Source of the DNA: Marinobacterium marinum
GTDB lineage: Bacteria; Pseudomonadota; Gammaproteobacteria; Pseudomonadales; Balneatricaceae
Assembly: GCF_013868415.1 (NCBI RefSeq)
Contig: NZ_JACEMT010000001.1
Coordinates: forward strand, 1-53,935
Length of the DNA: 53,935 nucleotides
Direction: 5' to 3'
Part shown: positions 12,598-23,449 of the stretch, piece by piece
Numbering within the stretch: the first letter of the stretch is position 1
How the letters are laid out: every line of letters begins with the position of its first letter
Position numbers and translations under genes: made by a program
The notes under the pieces: model-generated
Told to the model about the DNA's origin: nothing
Database searches by the model: none
The model's input: only the letters and a program-made list of their open reading frames with translations

Positions 12598-13365
12598 ATG
12601 CGTAAGGCACTGGTAATCGGTAACTGGAAGATGAACGGGTTACAGGACCGCAATGCGGAACTGCTGACTGAAGTGGCTTCCGGTGTTGCGGGTGATGCTT
12701 TTGCAAGTGTCGATATCGGCGTGTGTCCGCCTTTCATCTACCTCCAGTCGGTTGTTCAACAATTGACCGGTACGATGATAGCGACGGGAGCTCAGAATAT
12801 GAGTCAGCATGCCGGAGGCGCCTATACGGGAGAAATCTCCGCCGAGATGCTGGCGGATATTGGCTGCAGTCTGGTCGTGTTGGGGCATTCGGAACGCCGT
12901 TCGCTGTTTGCTGAAACTGATGTGGATGTGGCCGAAAAGGTTCAGGCTGCCTTGGCTGCCGGGTTGATCCCAGTTGTATGTGTGGGTGAGACTCTGGAGC
13001 AGCGTGAGGCGGGTCGTGCGGTAGAGGTTGTTTCTCAACAGCTTCTGCAGGCGATTGCAGGCCTTGATGTTACAATGCTGGAGCGAATTGTCGTGGCATA
13101 TGAGCCCGTATGGGCGATTGGCACTGGCTTGACTGCTTCGCCGGAGCAGGCGCAAGAGATACATCAGGCGCTGCGAGCGGCTTTGAGCAGTCTCTCGATT
13201 GATGCTGCTGAGCAGATGCGGATTGTTTATGGCGGCAGTGTCAATGCGGCCAATGCAGATGCCTTGTTTGCTCAGCCGGATATCGATGGTGGTCTCATTG
13301 GTGGTGCATCATTGAAGGCTGAAGACTTTATTGCGATCTGCCGTGCGGCGGCAGTCGCCGGCTAA
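12598..13365 (+). CDS. tpiA: Triose-phosphate isomerase
   Basis: Interconverts dihydroxyacetone phosphate and glyceraldehyde-3-phosphate. The ATG at 12598 has GGGGA 6 bases upstream and gives 255 aa, the exact E. coli length. A further in-frame ATG at 12571 would add 9 residues but falls at the -10 element. Catalytic residues are Lys11 (GNWKMN), His97 (VLGHSERR) and Glu169 (AYEPVWAIGTG). It lies upstream of secG, as in Pseudomonas. Confidence 0.98.
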   Translation: MRKALVIGNWKMNGLQDRNAELLTEVASGVAGDAFASVDIGVCPPFIYLQSVVQQLTGTMIATGAQNMSQHAGGAYTGEISAEMLADIGCSLVVLGHSERRSLFAETDVDVAEKVQAALAAGLIPVVCVGETLEQREAGRAVEVVSQQLLQAIAGLDVTMLERIVVAYEPVWAIGTGLTASPEQAQEIHQALRAALSSLSIDAAEQMRIVYGGSVNAANADALFAQPDIDGGLIGGASLKAEDFIAICRAAAVAG

Positions 13366-13374
13366 ACGGTATCG

Positions 13375-13743
13375 ATGATGGAAAATGTAATTCTGATCGT
13401 TCATGTGCTGCTGGCCGCTGCGATTGTTGCTCTGGTGCTGCTGCAGCAGGGCAAAGGCGCCGAAGCGGGTGCTTCCTTTGGTGGTGGTGCATCGCAGACA
13501 GTATTTGGCAGTCAGGGCTCAACCAGCTTTTTGGGACGTCTGACTGCAATCATGGCAGCCGGTGTGTTTGCGACCAGCTTTGCTCTGGCCGTTTTTGCCA
13601 AGCAGAAGGCTGTCAGCGTAAATGATGCTGGTATTCCGGCGGCAGAGGTGATTGAATCTGCAGCGGAAGCCCAGAAAGAACTGCCGGTGCTCGAAAGTCA
13701 GCAGGCAGTGCAGTCGGAAACTGATATTCCGGTTGCTGAATAA
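13375..13743 (+). CDS. secG: Preprotein translocase subunit SecG
   Basis: Small non-essential subunit of the SecYEG translocon. It is 122 aa with two membrane segments (about 4-22 and 55-73) and between them the Gly/Ala-rich loop (LLQQGKGAEAGASFGGGASQ) diagnostic of SecG. The C-terminal tail is acidic. Two adjacent ATGs (13375 and 13378) could serve. The stop lies 6 bases before tRNA-Leu, so the tRNAs are probably matured from the same transcript. Confidence 0.95.
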   Translation: MMENVILIVHVLLAAAIVALVLLQQGKGAEAGASFGGGASQTVFGSQGSTSFLGRLTAIMAAGVFATSFALAVFAKQKAVSVNDAGIPAAEVIESAAEAQKELPVLESQQAVQSETDIPVAE

Positions 13744-13749
13744 GTTTAA

Positions 13750-13835
13750 GCCGAAGTGGTGAAATTGGTAGACACGCCATCTTGAGGGGGTGGTGAGCTA
13801 TGCTCGTGCCGGTTCGAGTCCGGCCTTCGGCACCA
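13750..13835 (+). tRNA. tRNA-Leu (anticodon GAG)
   Basis: An 86-base class II tRNA with a long variable arm and encoded CCA. GCCGAAG pairs with CTTCGGC, and the anticodon loop contains CTTGAGG (GAG). It starts 6 bases after the secG stop, matching the secG-leuU linkage of E. coli. Confidence 0.97.
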
Positions 13836-13881
13836 TTTGTAAACTGATCAGGTGTTGTGTATAATGTGCACCTGTTTCTGA

Positions 13882-13958
<77 letters not shown>

Positions 13959-13968
13959 CTATTTAACG

Positions 13969-13994
13969 AAAAAGCCCCTTGTTAGGGGCTTTTT
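13969..13994 (+). terminator. Terminator after tRNA-fMet
   Basis: AAAAAGCCCC-TTGTTA-GGGGCTTTTT, starting 10 bases after the tRNA. It ends or attenuates the tpiA-secG-tRNA transcript before rimP. Confidence 0.92.
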
Positions 13995-14031
13995 CGTAGA
14001 TGATCAACAGGCATCACAGGTGCCGTGTCAG

Positions 14032-14058
14032 AAATGGGTCCTAAGCGGCCCATTTTTT
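14032..14058 (+). terminator. Second terminator-like hairpin in the rimP leader
   Basis: AAATGGG pairs with CCCATTT around a 10-base loop and the run continues as T. It lies 34 bases before the rimP start and about 40 bases after the previous terminator. No gene lies between them, so it is probably a readthrough control point for the rimP-nusA-infB operon. Confidence 0.65.
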
Positions 14059-14091
14059 GTTTCAGGCATATCCAGAACGAGGTCTTCGTCA

Positions 14092-14547
14092 GTGTCAGCC
14101 AAACTTAACGCCTTGCAGGAATTGATCGAGCCGGCCGTAACCGCGCTGGGTCTGGAGCTTTGGGGGCTGGAGTTTAACTCCGCCGGTCGCCACAGCACGC
14201 TGCGCATCTTTATTGAAGGGCCGGAAGGCGTCACTGTTGATGACTGTGCACGTGTCAGTCATCAGGTCAGCGGCATTCTGGATGTCGAAGATCCCATCCA
14301 GGAGCAGTACACGCTGGAAGTGTCTTCTCCGGGGCTGGATCGACCGTTGTTTACACTGGAACACTTCAGTGAATATGCCGGTCATATGGTGCAGTTGCGT
14401 CTGCGGGTTCCCTTCGAGGGACGGCGCAAGTTCAAGGGCATACTGAACGGCGTCGAAGGCGATGAGGTGCTGTTGGTTGTTGATAATGAAGAATATTTGT
14501 TGCCGATCGACTATATCGATCGTGCCAACGTGATTCCCCAGTTCTAA
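14092..14547 (+). CDS. rimP: Ribosome maturation factor RimP
   Basis: Assists 30S subunit maturation. The GTG at 14092 ([12 protein letters not shown]) has GAGG about 9 bases upstream and gives 151 aa, close to E. coli RimP. The frame is open further upstream, but that part overlaps the leader hairpin and does not match the family. The signature stretch [20 protein letters not shown] and [12 protein letters not shown] is conserved. It is first in the rimP-nusA-infB-rbfA-truB-rpsO-pnp cluster. Confidence 0.97.
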   Translation: MSAKLNALQELIEPAVTALGLELWGLEFNSAGRHSTLRIFIEGPEGVTVDDCARVSHQVSGILDVEDPIQEQYTLEVSSPGLDRPLFTLEHFSEYAGHMVQLRLRVPFEGRRKFKGILNGVEGDEVLLVVDNEEYLLPIDYIDRANVIPQF

Positions 14548-14577
14548 TACCGGTTTGAGGTTTGGCGAGGCAGTCGT

Positions 14578-16068
14578 ATGAATAAAGAGATTCTACTGGT
14601 TGCAGAAGCTGTTTCTAATGAAAAGGACGTGCCCAAAGGCGTCATTTTTGAAGCGATAGAAGTTGCTCTGGCCACGGCTACAAAGAAACGCTATGACGAA
14701 GAGGCGGATATCCGCGTCGTAATTGATCGTGCAACCGGCGGCTATGAGACCTGGCGTCGCTGGCTGGTGGTCAGCAATGAAGAGGTGCCTGCACTGGGCA
14801 CTGAACTGACGCTGGAAGAAGCGCATGAAATAGATCCTGCTCTGCAGCCGGGTGATGTGCACGAGGAGCAGGTTGAATCTGTCGCCTTCGGTCGTATTGC
14901 TGCCCAAACTGCCAAACAGGTTATTGTGCAGAAAGTGCGTGAAGCTGAGCGTGCCAAGGTGGTCGAGCAGTATCAGGACCGCAAGGGTGAGCTGGTGGCA
15001 GGTACTGTCAAGAAAGTGACCCGTGACAATATTATCGTTGACCTGGGCAATAATGCCGAGGCGCTGCTGCCGCGTGAAAACCTGATTCCGCGTGAAAGCT
15101 TCCGTATGGGCGACCGTGTCCGTGCGGTGTTGCAGGAAGTGCGCAGTGAAGGACGTGGCCCACAGCTGATTTTGAGCCGTACCTCCAATGAAATGTTGAT
15201 TGAGCTGTTCAACATTGAGGTGCCTGAAATCGCCGAAGACGTGATTGAAATCCGTACGGCTGCACGTGATCCCGGTGCGCGCGCCAAGATTGCGGTCAAG
15301 ACCAACGATGGTCGTATCGATCCGGTGGGCGCCTGTGTCGGCATGCGTGGTTCTCGTGTCCAGGCCGTTTCCAATGAGCTGGGCGGCGAGCGAGTGGATA
15401 TCATTCTGTGGGATGACAACCCTGCTCAGCTGGTGATCAATGCCATGGCGCCGGCCGAGGTGGCTTCCATCGTAATCGATGAAGAAAGCCATTCCATGGA
15501 TGTGGCCGTAGCGGAAGAAGCCCTGGCCATGGCGATTGGGCGCAGTGGACAAAACGTACGTTTGGCCGGTGAACTGACTGGCTGGGACCTGAACGTGATG
15601 TCGGAAGCAGAAGCGGCCGACAAGCAAGAGTCCGAGGTGGGTGCAGTTGTCGATATATTCGTCAAGCACCTGGATGTTGATGAAGAGCTGGCAGAAGTTC
15701 TGGTAAGCGAAGGCTTTACCTCTCTGGAAGAGGTGGCTTACGTCCCGGTCGACGAGATGCTCGAGATCGAAGACTTTGACGAAGATCTGGTTGAGGCCCT
15801 TCGTGCAAGGGCAAAAGATGCCCTGATCAACCTGGCAATCGCCAGTGAAGAGCAACTGGGTGACGCGGAACCGGCAGACGACCTGCTGACAATGGATGGT
15901 ATGGATCGCACGCTGGCATTTCAGCTGGCGGCTTCCGGCATTGTGACCATGGAAGATTTGGCAGAACAGTCTATTGAAGACCTGCTGGAGATTGAGGGGC
16001 TGACTGAAGATAAAGCAGCCGAGCTGATCATGACCGCCCGTGCTCCCTGGTTTGAGCAAGAGCAGTAA
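14578..16068 (+). CDS. nusA: Transcription termination/antitermination protein NusA
   Basis: Binds RNA polymerase and modulates pausing, termination and rRNA antitermination. It is 496 aa with an N-terminal polymerase-binding domain (1-130), an S1 domain (about 135-200), two KH domains (about 200-345, including [12 protein letters not shown] and [12 protein letters not shown]) and two acidic repeats at the C-terminus. The ATG has GAGG upstream and follows rimP by 30 bases. In E. coli NusA autoregulates this operon, which fits the two hairpins before rimP. Confidence 0.99.
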   Translation: MNKEILLVAEAVSNEKDVPKGVIFEAIEVALATATKKRYDEEADIRVVIDRATGGYETWRRWLVVSNEEVPALGTELTLEEAHEIDPALQPGDVHEEQVESVAFGRIAAQTAKQVIVQKVREAERAKVVEQYQDRKGELVAGTVKKVTRDNIIVDLGNNAEALLPRENLIPRESFRMGDRVRAVLQEVRSEGRGPQLILSRTSNEMLIELFNIEVPEIAEDVIEIRTAARDPGARAKIAVKTNDGRIDPVGACVGMRGSRVQAVSNELGGERVDIILWDDNPAQLVINAMAPAEVASIVIDEESHSMDVAVAEEALAMAIGRSGQNVRLAGELTGWDLNVMSEAEAADKQESEVGAVVDIFVKHLDVDEELAEVLVSEGFTSLEEVAYVPVDEMLEIEDFDEDLVEALRARAKDALINLAIASEEQLGDAEPADDLLTMDGMDRTLAFQLAASGIVTMEDLAEQSIEDLLEIEGLTEDKAAELIMTARAPWFEQEQ

Positions 16069-16095
16069 ACGCCAGCGGAATAGGAGAACACATAG

Positions 16096-18579
16096 ATGGC
16101 AGAATTAACCGTCAAGAAGCTTGCCGATGTGGTTGGTGTATCCGCTGAGCGTCTGCTGACGCAAATGCAGGAAGCCGGCATTCAGGGTAAGAAAATTGAC
16201 TCCAGCGTTTCGGAAGAAGAGCGTCTGTCGCTGTTGAGCCACTTGAAGCGCAGCCACGGCGAAAAATCTGACGCCGAGCCGAGTAAAATTACTTTGAAGC
16301 GTAAAACCAAATCGCAATTGAAAATTTCCAGTGCTTCCGGGCAACGGAAGACCGTCAGCGTTGAAGTGCGCAAAAAACGCACCTATGTGAAGCGCTCGGT
16401 TCTGGAAGAAGAAGCCAAGCCGGCAGAAGAGACTGCAGCGATTGAAGCCGTTGCCGAAGTCAGCGCACCTGAAGCGGTAGTGGCTGAGGTCAAGGCCGAA
16501 GCACCGCAGGCTGCAGCCGCTGAGCCGGCAGTAGAACAGGCCCCGCAGGCGGCTGCCCCGGAGCAGGCTGCACCAGCGACAGCTGAACCGGCGGCTCCCA
16601 GTGCCGAGCCTGTACATGACAACCCGCGTCGCAAGGACAAGGAAAAGTCTCGTCGCAACGAAGATGACGATCGTCCGCGTCGTGGCAAGGGCGGTGGCCG
16701 GGAACAGGACAATAACCGCAACAACCGTCGTGGCAAGGGTGGTCGACGCACGGGAGCGGCTAACAGCCGTGGCCGTGGTGGCAATCAGAACCAGCATGGT
16801 TTCGAAAAGCCGACGGCTCCGGTTGTGCACGAGGTGAGTATCCCCGAGAGCATCACCGTCGCGGAATTGGCCAAGAAGATGTCCATCAAGGCCGCCGAAG
16901 TAATCAAGGCGATGTTCAAGATGGGTGCCATGGCGACCATCAACCAGGTACTGGACCAGGATACGGCGGTTCTGGTGGTTGAGGAGATGGGTCACAAGGC
17001 GATCCCGATGCAGGAAAACGCGATCGAAGATGCACTGATCGAGAGCGTACAGGCTGCTCAGGGTGAAAAGGTTGGCCGTGCACCGGTCGTAACCGTAATG
17101 GGTCACGTTGACCATGGTAAAACATCGCTGCTGGACTATATTCGTCGCACCAAGGTGGCAACCGGTGAGGCGGGTGGCATCACCCAGCATATCGGTGCTT
17201 ATCATGTTGAAACCGATAACGGCATGGTGACCTTCCTGGATACACCGGGACACGCGGCCTTTACTGCCATGCGTGCGCGCGGTGCCCAGTTGACCGATAT
17301 CGTGGTACTGGTCGTGGCAGCCGATGATGGTGTTATGCCGCAGACCGAGGAAGCGGTTCAGCACGCCAAGGCGGCCGGAGTGCCTCTGGTTGTGGCGGTG
17401 AACAAGATCGATAAGGAAGAAGCGGATCCGGATCGTGTCAAGAACGAACTGGCGCAGCGGGACGTGCTGCCTGAAGACTGGGGTGGCGATGTTCAGTTTA
17501 CCCATGTCTCTGCCAAGAGCGGTGAAGGCATTGATGCCCTGCTGGACGCTATCCTGCTGCAGGCCGAACTGCTTGAGCTGACAGCGGTCAAGGATGCGCC
17601 GGGTCAGGGCGTTGTGGTTGAATCCCGTGTGGATAAAGGGCGCGGTTCCGTATCGACCCTGTTGGTCCAGAACGGTACCTTGCACAAGGGCGACATCGTA
17701 CTGGCAGGTCTGCATTACGGTCGCGTACGTGCCATGCTGGATGAGAACGGCAAGCCGATTGAAGCGGCAGGACCGGCTATTCCGGTCGAGATCCTGGGGC
17801 TTGACGGAACACCGGATGCGGGTGAGGAATTCACCGTAGTATCCAGCGAGAAAAAGGCGCGTGAAGTGGCGCTGTTCCGCCAAGGCAAGTACCGCGAAGT
17901 GAAATTGGCGCGTCAGCAGAAAGCCAAGCTGGAGAACCTGTTCGAAAACATGCAGGCCGGCGACGTGAAATCGCTGAACATCGTGCTGAAAGCGGATGTG
18001 CGCGGTTCTTTGGAGGCGATCATCCAGTCGCTGGAAGAGCTGTCTACCGACGAAGTGAAGGTGAACATCGTCTCCAGCGGCGTTGGCGGTATCGCCGAGA
18101 CCGACGCCAACCTGGCCCTGGCCTCTTCGGCAATTCTGGTCGGCTTCAACGTTCGTGCCGACAACCAGGCCAAGGCCCTGGTCGAACGTGAAGAACTGGA
18201 GCTGCGTTACTACAGCGTTATCTATGACATCATTGATGATGTTAAACAGGCCATGACCGGTCTGTTGGCGCCGGAATACCGTGAAGAAATTGTCGGTATT
18301 GCCGAAGTACGTGATGTCTTCCGCTCGCCGAAACTGGGCGCGATTGCCGGCTGTATGGTAACGGATGGCACCGTATACCGTAACAAGCGCATTCGAGTCT
18401 TGCGTGATAACGTGGTGATCTATGAAGGCGAGCTGGAATCTCTGCGCCGCTTCAAGGATGCCGTGCCTGAAGTACGTCAGGGTATGGAATGTGGTATCGG
18501 GGTGAAGAACTACAACGACGTGAAGGTCGGTGACCAGATCGAAGTGTTCGACACCGTGGAAGTGCAGCGTACGCTGTAA
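16096..18579 (+). CDS. infB: Translation initiation factor IF-2
   Basis: GTPase that brings initiator tRNA to the 30S subunit and promotes subunit joining. It is 827 aa. An N-terminal IF2_N domain is followed by a low-complexity Ala/Pro/Glu-rich and Arg/Lys/Asn/Gly-rich linker (about 105-240), a second IF2_N domain (about 250-300), the G domain with GHVDHGKT (336-343), DTPGHAAF and NKID, then domains II, III and the fMet-tRNA-binding IV. Internal initiation producing a shorter form, as in E. coli, is plausible but not shown by the sequence. Confidence 0.99.
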   Translation: MAELTVKKLADVVGVSAERLLTQMQEAGIQGKKIDSSVSEEERLSLLSHLKRSHGEKSDAEPSKITLKRKTKSQLKISSASGQRKTVSVEVRKKRTYVKRSVLEEEAKPAEETAAIEAVAEVSAPEAVVAEVKAEAPQAAAAEPAVEQAPQAAAPEQAAPATAEPAAPSAEPVHDNPRRKDKEKSRRNEDDDRPRRGKGGGREQDNNRNNRRGKGGRRTGAANSRGRGGNQNQHGFEKPTAPVVHEVSIPESITVAELAKKMSIKAAEVIKAMFKMGAMATINQVLDQDTAVLVVEEMGHKAIPMQENAIEDALIESVQAAQGEKVGRAPVVTVMGHVDHGKTSLLDYIRRTKVATGEAGGITQHIGAYHVETDNGMVTFLDTPGHAAFTAMRARGAQLTDIVVLVVAADDGVMPQTEEAVQHAKAAGVPLVVAVNKIDKEEADPDRVKNELAQRDVLPEDWGGDVQFTHVSAKSGEGIDALLDAILLQAELLELTAVKDAPGQGVVVESRVDKGRGSVSTLLVQNGTLHKGDIVLAGLHYGRVRAMLDENGKPIEAAGPAIPVEILGLDGTPDAGEEFTVVSSEKKAREVALFRQGKYREVKLARQQKAKLENLFENMQAGDVKSLNIVLKADVRGSLEAIIQSLEELSTDEVKVNIVSSGVGGIAETDANLALASSAILVGFNVRADNQAKALVEREELELRYYSVIYDIIDDVKQAMTGLLAPEYREEIVGIAEVRDVFRSPKLGAIAGCMVTDGTVYRNKRIRVLRDNVVIYEGELESLRRFKDAVPEVRQGMECGIGVKNYNDVKVGDQIEVFDTVEVQRTL

Positions 18580-18588
18580 CGGAGCATT

Positions 18589-19005
18589 ATGGCACGCGAC
18601 TTTAAACGAACAGACCGGGTAGGGGACCAGATCCAGCGTGATCTGGCCGCCCTGATCCAGCGTGAAATCAAGGATCCGCGGCTGGGAATGGTGACCATCA
18701 GTCACGTCAAGGTGAGCAAGGATCTCGGCTATGCCGATGCCTATTTCACCGTGATGGCTTTTGGTGAACAGACCGAGCAGACGCAGGCAGAGGCGATCAA
18801 AAACGCCACGCAGGTCCTGAATAACGCGGCCGGTTTTCTGCGCACCGAGCTGGCCCGCGGCATCAAGCTGCGGGTAATGCCGCAACTGCGTTTCCATTTT
18901 GATGAAAGTGTAGAACGCGGCCGCCACCTGCATGGTCTGATAGAAAAGGCCTGGCAGCAGGAAGCTCGGCGTACGGATGATGACGAAGATACTGACGGGA
19001 ATTGA
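18589..19005 (+). CDS. rbfA: Ribosome-binding factor A
   Basis: KH-fold protein that binds 16S rRNA during 30S maturation and cold adaptation. It is 138 aa and carries the family motifs [24 protein letters not shown] (around residues 22-45) and [18 protein letters not shown] near the C-terminus. GGAG precedes the ATG by 5 bases. The stop lies 5 bases before the truB ATG, indicating coupling. Confidence 0.98.
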   Translation: MARDFKRTDRVGDQIQRDLAALIQREIKDPRLGMVTISHVKVSKDLGYADAYFTVMAFGEQTEQTQAEAIKNATQVLNNAAGFLRTELARGIKLRVMPQLRFHFDESVERGRHLHGLIEKAWQQEARRTDDDEDTDGN

Positions 19006-19010
19006 ATACT

Positions 19011-19961
19011 ATGGCCCGTAAACCAAAAGGTCGCTCAATCAGCGGCCTTTTTCTGTTGGACAAGCCCCAGGGGCTGTCTTCCAATTCGGCCCTGCAGCGG
19101 GTCAAACGCTTGTACGGTGCGGCCAAGGCTGGTCATACCGGTGCATTGGATCCATTGGCGACCGGCCTGCTGCCGATTTGCCTGGGTGAAGCGACCAAGT
19201 TTTCCCAGTACCTGCTGGATTCGGACAAGCGTTACCTGACGACGGCCAAGCTGGGACAGCGTACCGATACCTGTGATGCCGAAGGCAGCATCACCGAGGA
19301 AAAAGCAATCCCTGGGGATTTGACATCCGCACAGGTGGAAGCGCTGTTGAATGAGCATTTCAGCGGTGAAATCGAGCAGGTGCCGCCGGTGTATTCGGCG
19401 CTCAAGCTCAATGGTCAGCCACTATACAAGCTGGCGCGTCAGGGAATTGAGGTCGAGGTCAAACCGCGCCAGGTGTGGATCCATGAAATCAGGCTGCTGG
19501 CGTTGCGAAAAGACGAAATCGATCTGGAAATCTTCTGCTCCAAGGGCACCTACATCCGCAGTATCGTTGAAGATTTGGGACTATTGCTGGGGTGCGGGGC
19601 GCACGTAACGGTTTTGCGTCGTCTGCAGACCGGGGCTTTTGATGCCTCTCAAATGATGACGCTGGAGCAGCTGCAGCGCCTGGCCGAACCGGGTGCCGAA
19701 GAATCGGAAAACAGCATACAACAGCGCCTGGATGCGTTATTATTACCGGCTTGGAGCCCCGTGGCAGAATTGCCGGCGTTGGAACTGACCGCCTCGGAGG
19801 TCGATCGCATGCGGGTGGGGCAACGCTTCAGAGCCGTCAACTCGGGCTCACTCGTTGGCGAATTGCGTTTGTTCGCTGAAGATGATGCGACGTTCATGGG
19901 CATTGGCGAGATCGGTGCCGATGGCGTGCTGAGGGCTCGTCGCCTGGTCAGCACGTCCTGA
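19011..19961 (+). CDS. truB: tRNA pseudouridine-55 synthase
   Basis: Makes pseudouridine 55 in the T-loop of tRNAs. From ATG 19011 it is 316 aa. The catalytic aspartate is Asp47 in GHTGALDPLATG, followed by KFSQYLLDSDKRY and the CSKGTYIRS motif; a C-terminal PUA-like domain carries FMGIGEI. A TTG at 19002 is in frame but overlaps the rbfA stop and is only 2 bases after the Shine-Dalgarno-like GGGA, so the ATG is preferred. Confidence 0.98.
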   Translation: MARKPKGRSISGLFLLDKPQGLSSNSALQRVKRLYGAAKAGHTGALDPLATGLLPICLGEATKFSQYLLDSDKRYLTTAKLGQRTDTCDAEGSITEEKAIPGDLTSAQVEALLNEHFSGEIEQVPPVYSALKLNGQPLYKLARQGIEVEVKPRQVWIHEIRLLALRKDEIDLEIFCSKGTYIRSIVEDLGLLLGCGAHVTVLRRLQTGAFDASQMMTLEQLQRLAEPGAEESENSIQQRLDALLLPAWSPVAELPALELTASEVDRMRVGQRFRAVNSGSLVGELRLFAEDDATFMGIGEIGADGVLRARRLVSTS

Positions 19962-20073
19962 CAGATTCGGCCATCAGGGTCGACTGACGCTGTACTGAAA
20001 ATATGCTCGGTGCAGCGCGACTTTTAATCCGCAGTATCTTGTTGCTGTGTGCATATTGATCAAGGAGATTACA

Positions 20074-20343
20074 ATGGCTCTTTCAAACGAACAAAAAGCG
20101 GCAATCGTAGCCGAATTCGGTCGTGGTACCGGCGATACCGGTTCTACCGAAGTGCAGGTTGCACTGCTGACTGCGAACATCGAAGGTCTGCAGGGACACT
20201 TCAAATCGCACAAGCATGACCACCACTCTCGTCGTGGTCTGATCCGCATGGTAAACCAGCGTCGTAAGCTGCTGGACTACCTGAAGGGCAAAGATGCTGA
20301 CCGTTACCTGGCCCTGATCGGCCGTCTCGGACTGCGTCGCTAA
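20074..20343 (+). CDS. rpsO: 30S ribosomal protein S15
   Basis: Binds the central domain of 16S rRNA and is a primary assembly protein. It is 89 aa, the standard length, with the conserved HDHHSRRGL and QRRKLLDYL stretches. AAGGAG lies 7 bases before the ATG. A frame extension upstream is not part of the protein. The 112-base gap after truB may hold a promoter (a weak TATGCT near 20002). S15 is known to autoregulate its translation through a leader pseudoknot in E. coli; I did not resolve one here. Confidence 0.99.
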   Translation: MALSNEQKAAIVAEFGRGTGDTGSTEVQVALLTANIEGLQGHFKSHKHDHHSRRGLIRMVNQRRKLLDYLKGKDADRYLALIGRLGLRR

Positions 20344-20353
20344 GCAGTACCCT

Positions 20354-20385
20354 ACTGAGGCCATACACTGTATGGCCTCAGTTTT
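20354..20385 (+). terminator. Terminator/attenuator between rpsO and pnp
   Basis: A perfect 12-bp stem (ACTGAGGCCATA/TATGGCCTCAGT, 5-base loop) followed by TTTT. It corresponds in position to the E. coli rpsO terminator, which is partly read through into pnp. Confidence 0.92.
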
Positions 20386-20543
20386 ATCCGGGTTCTTGAA
20401 TTCAGGTCCCGTTACCGCCGATACAATCATCCAGCCTGTACTCATGTATCCATTGCCATATCAGTGCATATATGAGTACCGGCTTGAATATGAGGAATGA
20501 TTGGTCAGCAGGCGGGATATACTCGACAACAAGGAGTTTTATC

Positions 20544-22646
20544 GTGCAAGCGATTAGCAAGACATTCCAGTTTGGCAAACATGAAATCACCATCGAAACC
20601 GGCAAGGTTGCGCGTCAGGCGACCGGTGCCGTCATGGTGACCATGGATGGTGTTCAGGTGTTGTGTACCGTTGTGGGTGCACGTGACGCCAAGGAAGGTC
20701 AGGATTTCTTCCCTTTGTCCGTTCACTACCAGGAAAAGTACTACGCCGTAGGCCGTATTCCGGGTGGTTTTTTCAAGCGTGAAGCGCGTCCGTCCGAGAA
20801 AGAGACGCTGACCTCCCGTCTGATCGACCGTCCGATTCGTCCGCTGTTCCCGAAAGGTTATATGAATGAAGTGCAGGTGATCTGTACTGTCATGTCGGCC
20901 GACAAGGTGAATGACCCGGATATCGCGGCGATGATCGGTACATCGGCTGCACTGGCCATTTCCGGTATCCCCTTCCTGGGACCGATCGGTGCTGCTCGTG
21001 TCGGCTTTACCGAAAACCAGGGCTATATCCTGAACCCGACTTACGAAGAACTGGCCTCGTCCGAGCTGGACATGGTGGTAGCGGGCACCAGCGATGCGGT
21101 GCTGATGGTTGAGTCCGAAGCACAGGAATTGACCGAAGACGAAATGCTGGGTGCCGTTCTGTTCGCGCATCAGGAAATGCAGGTGGCGATCAACGCCATC
21201 AACGAACTGGTTGCCGAAGCCGGTAAACCGAAGTGGGATTGGCAGCCGGCTGCCAAGAACGAAACCCTGGTGGCTCAGGTACGTGAACTGGTCGGTGAAG
21301 GCATTGCCGCTGCTTACCAGGTGGCTGACAAGATGCAGCGTCAGGGTGCTCTGTCCGATCTGCGCAGCAAGGCGGTTGAAACACTGTCCGGTTCTGAAGA
21401 AGGCCAGCCGTCCGACAAGGAAGTGGCGGGTATCTTCAGCTCCCTGGAAAAGGAAATTGTGCGTAACCGTATCATCGACGGTGAACCGCGTATCGATGGT
21501 CGTGACAACAAGACCGTTCGTGGTATCGATGTTGAAATCGATCTGCTGAAAGGTGTGCACGGTTCTGCCCTGTTCACCCGTGGTGAGACCCAGTCCATCG
21601 CGACCTGTACCTTGGGTACCAGTCGCGATCAGCAGATCATCGATGCGCTGGAAGGCGAACGTAAAGATCCGTTCATGCTGCACTACAACTTCCCGCCGTA
21701 CTCCGTCGGTGAAGCGGGCCGCATGGGTGCTACCGGTCGTCGCGAAATCGGTCACGGCCGTCTGGCACGTCGTGGTGTTGCTGCGGTACTGCCGACTCAG
21801 GAAGAGTTCCCGTACACCATCCGTATCGTATCCGAGATCACCGAGTCCAACGGTTCCAGCTCTATGGCCTCTGTGTGTGGCGCGTCCCTGTCCATGATGG
21901 ATGCGGGTGTTCCGCTGAAGGCTCCGGTGGCAGGTATTGCCATGGGTCTGGTCAAAGAGAATGATCGCTTTGCAGTCCTGACCGACATCCTGGGTGATGA
22001 AGACCACCTGGGTGACATGGACTTCAAGGTTGCCGGTACCGAAGCGGGTATTACTGCACTGCAGATGGATATCAAGATCACCGGTATTACCGAAGAGATC
22101 ATGGAAATCGCGCTGGAGCAGGCCCTGGATGCACGTAAGCACATCCTGAAAGAGATGGCCAAAGTCATTGGTTATGCGCGTCCGGAACTGCCGGATAACG
22201 CTCCGGCCATGCAGCTGCTGAAGATCAACCCGGAGAAAATCCGTGACCTGATCGGTAAAGGTGGCGCGACCATCCGTGCCCTGACCGAAGAAACCGGTGC
22301 CATGATCGACATCGAAGATGACGGTACTGTCCGCATCTACGCCGACGACAAGGCCAAGGGTAAGGCGGCGCTGGATCGTGTAACTGCGATCACCGCTGAA
22401 GCCGAGATTGGCAAAATCTACGAAGGTAAGGTTGTTCGCATCGAAGAGTTCGGTGCTTTCGTGAACATCCTGCCGGGTAAAGATGGTCTGGTACACATTT
22501 CCCAGATCGCCAAGGAGCGTGTCAACAAGGTGACCGACTTCGTCAATATGGATGATGTCGTGAAGGTGAAAGTGCTGGATGTTGATATGCGTGGTCGTAT
22601 CAAACTGTCCATGAAGGACCTGGAAGCGGATGACGCTGTTTCCTGA
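20544..22646 (+). CDS. pnp: Polyribonucleotide nucleotidyltransferase (PNPase)
   Basis: 3'-5' phosphorolytic exoribonuclease and degradosome component. The start is GTG at 20544 with AAGGAG 7 bases upstream, giving 700 aa. Order: first RNase PH domain, helical linker, second RNase PH domain ([16 protein letters not shown] onwards), a KH domain ([21 protein letters not shown], about 562-582) and a C-terminal S1 domain ([26 protein letters not shown]). A weak promoter with TACAAT (20422-20427) could add to readthrough from rpsO. Confidence 0.99.
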   Translation: MQAISKTFQFGKHEITIETGKVARQATGAVMVTMDGVQVLCTVVGARDAKEGQDFFPLSVHYQEKYYAVGRIPGGFFKREARPSEKETLTSRLIDRPIRPLFPKGYMNEVQVICTVMSADKVNDPDIAAMIGTSAALAISGIPFLGPIGAARVGFTENQGYILNPTYEELASSELDMVVAGTSDAVLMVESEAQELTEDEMLGAVLFAHQEMQVAINAINELVAEAGKPKWDWQPAAKNETLVAQVRELVGEGIAAAYQVADKMQRQGALSDLRSKAVETLSGSEEGQPSDKEVAGIFSSLEKEIVRNRIIDGEPRIDGRDNKTVRGIDVEIDLLKGVHGSALFTRGETQSIATCTLGTSRDQQIIDALEGERKDPFMLHYNFPPYSVGEAGRMGATGRREIGHGRLARRGVAAVLPTQEEFPYTIRIVSEITESNGSSSMASVCGASLSMMDAGVPLKAPVAGIAMGLVKENDRFAVLTDILGDEDHLGDMDFKVAGTEAGITALQMDIKITGITEEIMEIALEQALDARKHILKEMAKVIGYARPELPDNAPAMQLLKINPEKIRDLIGKGGATIRALTEETGAMIDIEDDGTVRIYADDKAKGKAALDRVTAITAEAEIGKIYEGKVVRIEEFGAFVNILPGKDGLVHISQIAKERVNKVTDFVNMDDVVKVKVLDVDMRGRIKLSMKDLEADDAVS

Positions 22647-22664
22647 TTCCTGAGCTGATCCAGA

Positions 22665-22697
22665 GCCCCTGTCGGTGTTACCGGCAGGGGCTTTTTT
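22665..22697 (+). terminator. Terminator after pnp
   Basis: An 11-bp stem with one G:T wobble (GCCCCTGTCGG/CCGGCAGGGGC), loop TGTTA, then TTTTTT. It closes the rimP-pnp cluster. Confidence 0.95.
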
Positions 22698-22765
22698 GTT
22701 TTGGCAGGACGGTGAACGGAGGAAAAGGCAGGTACCGAAAGTGGCACTCTGCCTGGGGTGCAAGG

Positions 22766-23449
22766 TCAGGTCGGCTGGTCGTCGGCTTTCATGACACAGT
22801 AGAGACGGTAGGCATAAATGGTGGGGAGTACGCCCAGAAACTGAATCAGTATCGAGACCAGGGTCAGAGCGCCCTGCTGCTCGCGTAGTAGCTCACCGAT
22901 AAGGGTTTCGAGCAGGAGCAGGCAGCCAAAGAGGAGGGCCATCCCTTGCAGGAGTGGCCAGAAGAAGTCATTGGTTTTGTCCCAGCTGGCTTTCAGGGCG
23001 TCGATGGGTCCCATGCCATCCATTACGCAATAAAACTCGGCAAAAGCCAGGCGAATCGCGATATAGATTCCGGGTACGATCAACAGGACCAGGCCGAAAG
23101 AGATGGCCAGCACCGACAGCATGTAGGTCAGCAGCAGGCGTCCCCAGCAGGTCATGCTGAGGCTGAGGGCGCGGCTGATGGCCAATGGCTGTCCATGGAG
23201 CACAGACTGCAGGTAGAACAGAGTTGCCCCCCAGTAAACCGGCATCAGCGCGAGGTCCAGAGCTGAACTGAGAAAAATGCTCTTTTGCAGCGTTGCGGTT
23301 TGGATGTTTTCCAGATTATCGGGCAGCTGCTGGATAACCTGAAACTGTACAAACGCGAGTACAGCCAGGAAGGGCAGTTGGATCAGGGCCAGGCGATTGG
23401 CGTGGTTTCGGAAGAAAAACAGGCTTTGGCGCAGATAGTCGAAGGTCAT
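22766..23449 (-). CDS. YciC-like inner-membrane protein of unknown function
   Basis: A 227-aa polytopic membrane protein with about five to six hydrophobic segments. The stretch VPGIYIAIRLAFAEFYCVMD followed by DALKASW resembles the YciC (UPF0259) group, where a V/IPG-I motif precedes a membrane helix and a conserved A-x-x-x-S-W element. The family is only tentatively assigned and its function is not established. The start overlaps the rsmC stop (ATGA), so it is the last gene of the rsuA-rsmC unit. Confidence 0.6.
   Translation of the reverse strand: MTFDYLRQSLFFFRNHANRLALIQLPFLAVLAFVQFQVIQQLPDNLENIQTATLQKSIFLSSALDLALMPVYWGATLFYLQSVLHGQPLAISRALSLSMTCWGRLLLTYMLSVLAISFGLVLLIVPGIYIAIRLAFAEFYCVMDGMGPIDALKASWDKTNDFFWPLLQGMALLFGCLLLLETLIGELLREQQGALTLVSILIQFLGVLPTIYAYRLYCVMKADDQPT

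Noticed and set aside
14020..14091. Upstream extension of rimP
   Set aside because: It covers the leader hairpin and does not match RimP proteins; GTG 14092 fits the family start.
16105..18933. 942-codon open frame antisense to infB (also long ones antisense to carB, nusA, pnp and ftsH)
   Set aside because: The translations are His/Arg/Gln-rich with no domain and lie opposite highly conserved genes. They arise from the codon bias of the sense genes.
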